NCBI GenBank assembly: GCA_900618795.1 | Contig: UYJD01000003.1 | Location: forward strand, 1,184,144-1,248,143 | Source: Cyanodermella asteris | Lineage: Eukaryota; Ascomycota; Lecanoromycetes; Ostropales; Stictidaceae | Reading direction: 5' to 3' | Length of the DNA stretch: 64,000 bases | Shown here: piece after piece, positions 62,854-64,000 of the stretch | Position numbering within the stretch: the stretch's first letter is position 1 | Layout of the letters: each line of letters begins with the position of its first letter | Made by a program: the position numbers and the translations under genes | Notes under the pieces: model-generated | The model's database searches: none | What the model was told of the DNA's origin: nothing | Seen by the model: the letters and a program-made list of their open reading frames with translations, nothing else

Positions 62854-64000
62854 ATGGCGAACCGAACCTACGCACCCGAGCTGGCTGCCCGTCTTGCAAT
62901 GGCCGATTCAGAAGCTCGGACTGCCGTTGATACGCAGCCAGATGCTGCTGCTGCTGCTGGTGACACGCCAGAAAGCGATGACGAGTCTCTTCAGACACCA
63001 GGTAGAGCCGCTTCACATTTCATTGTGCATGACCAATACACTAATCAGCCGACTTACAATGTATCCGCTCGCAGTGAAGCTCTTCCGCGTCGCGGCTACG
63101 GCTGGGGTGTCGCAGATGCAGACCTGATGGATGTTGATGACAGCGATGACTGGACATTGCATTCCGATTCAGACGCATCTGAGGCCTCCACCGAATACAA
63201 TCCCCGTCCTCATCCCGGACGCCCTGGTCTCCCTCGCTCTACATTCTACCCTGATCTTCCGGGTGCAGTTGCCCGCGCTCAGGCCGAGGAGGCTGCTCGT
63301 CGTGTACTTCCCCGTCTCAACCCAGGTTCTGACCGGGAAAATATCACTCCTGAGCCGGCGATTGTCGATCGGAATAATCTTGATTTCAGCTTGACTACCA
63401 GCTATCAGAGCTACATGTATATGCCTGACCCCGGCAGACCTATCAAGCCATACTTACCATTTCCCACTCCAGCCAACGATCCGATGCTGTCTCACTTGCG
63501 TGAGATCTCGGGACTTGCTTCCTGGACAGTATCTTCCTACAAGGTGAGTCACACCGACTTGCGTATCTAGCGCATCACCTGTCGTGCTGGGGAACCTCGG
63601 CTGCAAAGTGCCATCCTTGCTAACCGTTGACCCTGCAATGCAGCCCTCCTGCGGTGTCGCCGCCCTCCTGAATCCTTCCACCGCCACTTTCTGGCAATCC
63701 GACGGCCCACAACCTCATCTTCTCAACATTCACTTCTTCAAGCTTGTCCGTATAGTCAAGTTACGCATCTATCTCGACTTCGAACTCGACGAATCATACA
63801 CACCAACGCGTCTATCATTCGCTGCCGGCACCCACGAATACGACGCGGTCGAGTTCGCCGAGTGGAAGTGGGATGGAGTCGGCCCCAAAGGCTGGGTTGA
63901 TGTCGATCTCTCCCAATGCGGGAGCGACGAGGAGAGGGACCGGGAGCTGATTGATGGTAAGTTTCTTGGTCAGGGTCCGAAGGATTCGCGGATTGCGTGA
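62854..64000 (+). CDS. APC10/DOC1 subunit of the anaphase-promoting complex (partial)
   Basis: The processivity subunit of the APC/C ubiquitin ligase, which helps bind D-box substrates. Exon 1 is 62854-63543 and exon 2 is 63644-63956; the 100-nt intron has GTGAGT, GCTAACC and ATGCAG. A second donor (GTAAGT) starts at 63957, and the gene continues past the window; the in-frame stop at 63998 belongs to this intron. The DOC domain starts near residue 215: LREISGLASWTVSSYK, spliced to PSCGVAALLNPS, then FWQSDGPQPHLLNIHFFK and IRIYLDFELDESYTP. Before it lie about 210 disordered, acidic residues (DADLMDVDDSDDW), longer than the usual N-terminus. The domain's last strands are missing because of the edge. 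Confidence 0.9.

Noticed and set aside
63957-64000. In-frame stop at 63998 as the true end of the APC10 gene
   Set aside because: A GTAAGT donor at 63957 interrupts the DOC domain before its last conserved strands, so the stop most likely lies in an intron cut by the window edge.

Overview
The window looks like nuclear DNA of a filamentous ascomycete (Pezizomycotina), most likely a Dothideomycete. The signs are short GT-AG introns of about 45-100 nt with CTRAC-type branch points, a Con-6 conidiation gene, an OMP decarboxylase with the long insert typical of filamentous fungi, a BNI4 protein with the Pezizomycotina C-terminus, a Cps1-type GT2 glycosyltransferase and a single dispersed 5S rRNA gene with an upstream TATA box. 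The class assignment is inference. I saw no operons, no CRISPR array, and no reverse transcriptase, integrase, transposase or LTR pair.

Layout. 1-4343: gene-poor left flank. 4344-5999: Upc2-like Zn2Cys6 regulator. 6000-9575: non-coding, with two microsatellites. 9576-14625: a divergent pair, a kinase with a predicted membrane segment (-) and an unrecognised Cys/His-rich nuclear protein (+). 15010-16722: pyroglutamyl-peptidase I and CENP-X. 18185-20581: BNI4 (-). 20582-31465: mostly empty, holding an F-box-like gene (-) and a 5S rRNA gene (+). 31466-34837: type IIC P-type ATPase. 36284-36587: two-exon con-6. 36976-38583: DLT1 (-). 39075-45000: a small membrane protein, GT2, an NAD(P)-binding protein and a single-pass membrane protein. 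45350-46101: an unrecognised, probably two-exon gene (-), followed by a 25-N assembly gap. 47461-48153: secreted DUF3455 protein (-). 48154-51540: empty. 51541-52496: three-exon SDR (-). 53929-56738: a duplicated-domain orphan (+) facing a fungal multi-pass membrane protein (-). 57467-58529: five-exon PAQR/haemolysin-III protein. 59041-59532: small membrane protein (-). 60193-61287: OMP decarboxylase (-). 62854 to the right edge: APC10/DOC1, cut by the window.

The genes do not form one pathway. They are housekeeping and growth functions: cell wall and septum (BNI4, GT2), chromosome and cell-cycle machinery (CENP-X, APC10), ion and lipid homeostasis (P-type ATPase, PAQR, sterol-type regulator) and pyrimidine synthesis. 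Six genes can only be read correctly by joining exons (pcp, con-6, the 39075 gene, the SDR, PAQR and APC10). Two others (BNI4, CENP-X) contain stop-free introns whose length is a multiple of three, so an intron can be mistaken for coding sequence. The least explained items are the divergent kinase/zinc-protein pair, the duplicated-domain orphan at 53929-54897, and the sequence-divergent 5S rRNA gene.
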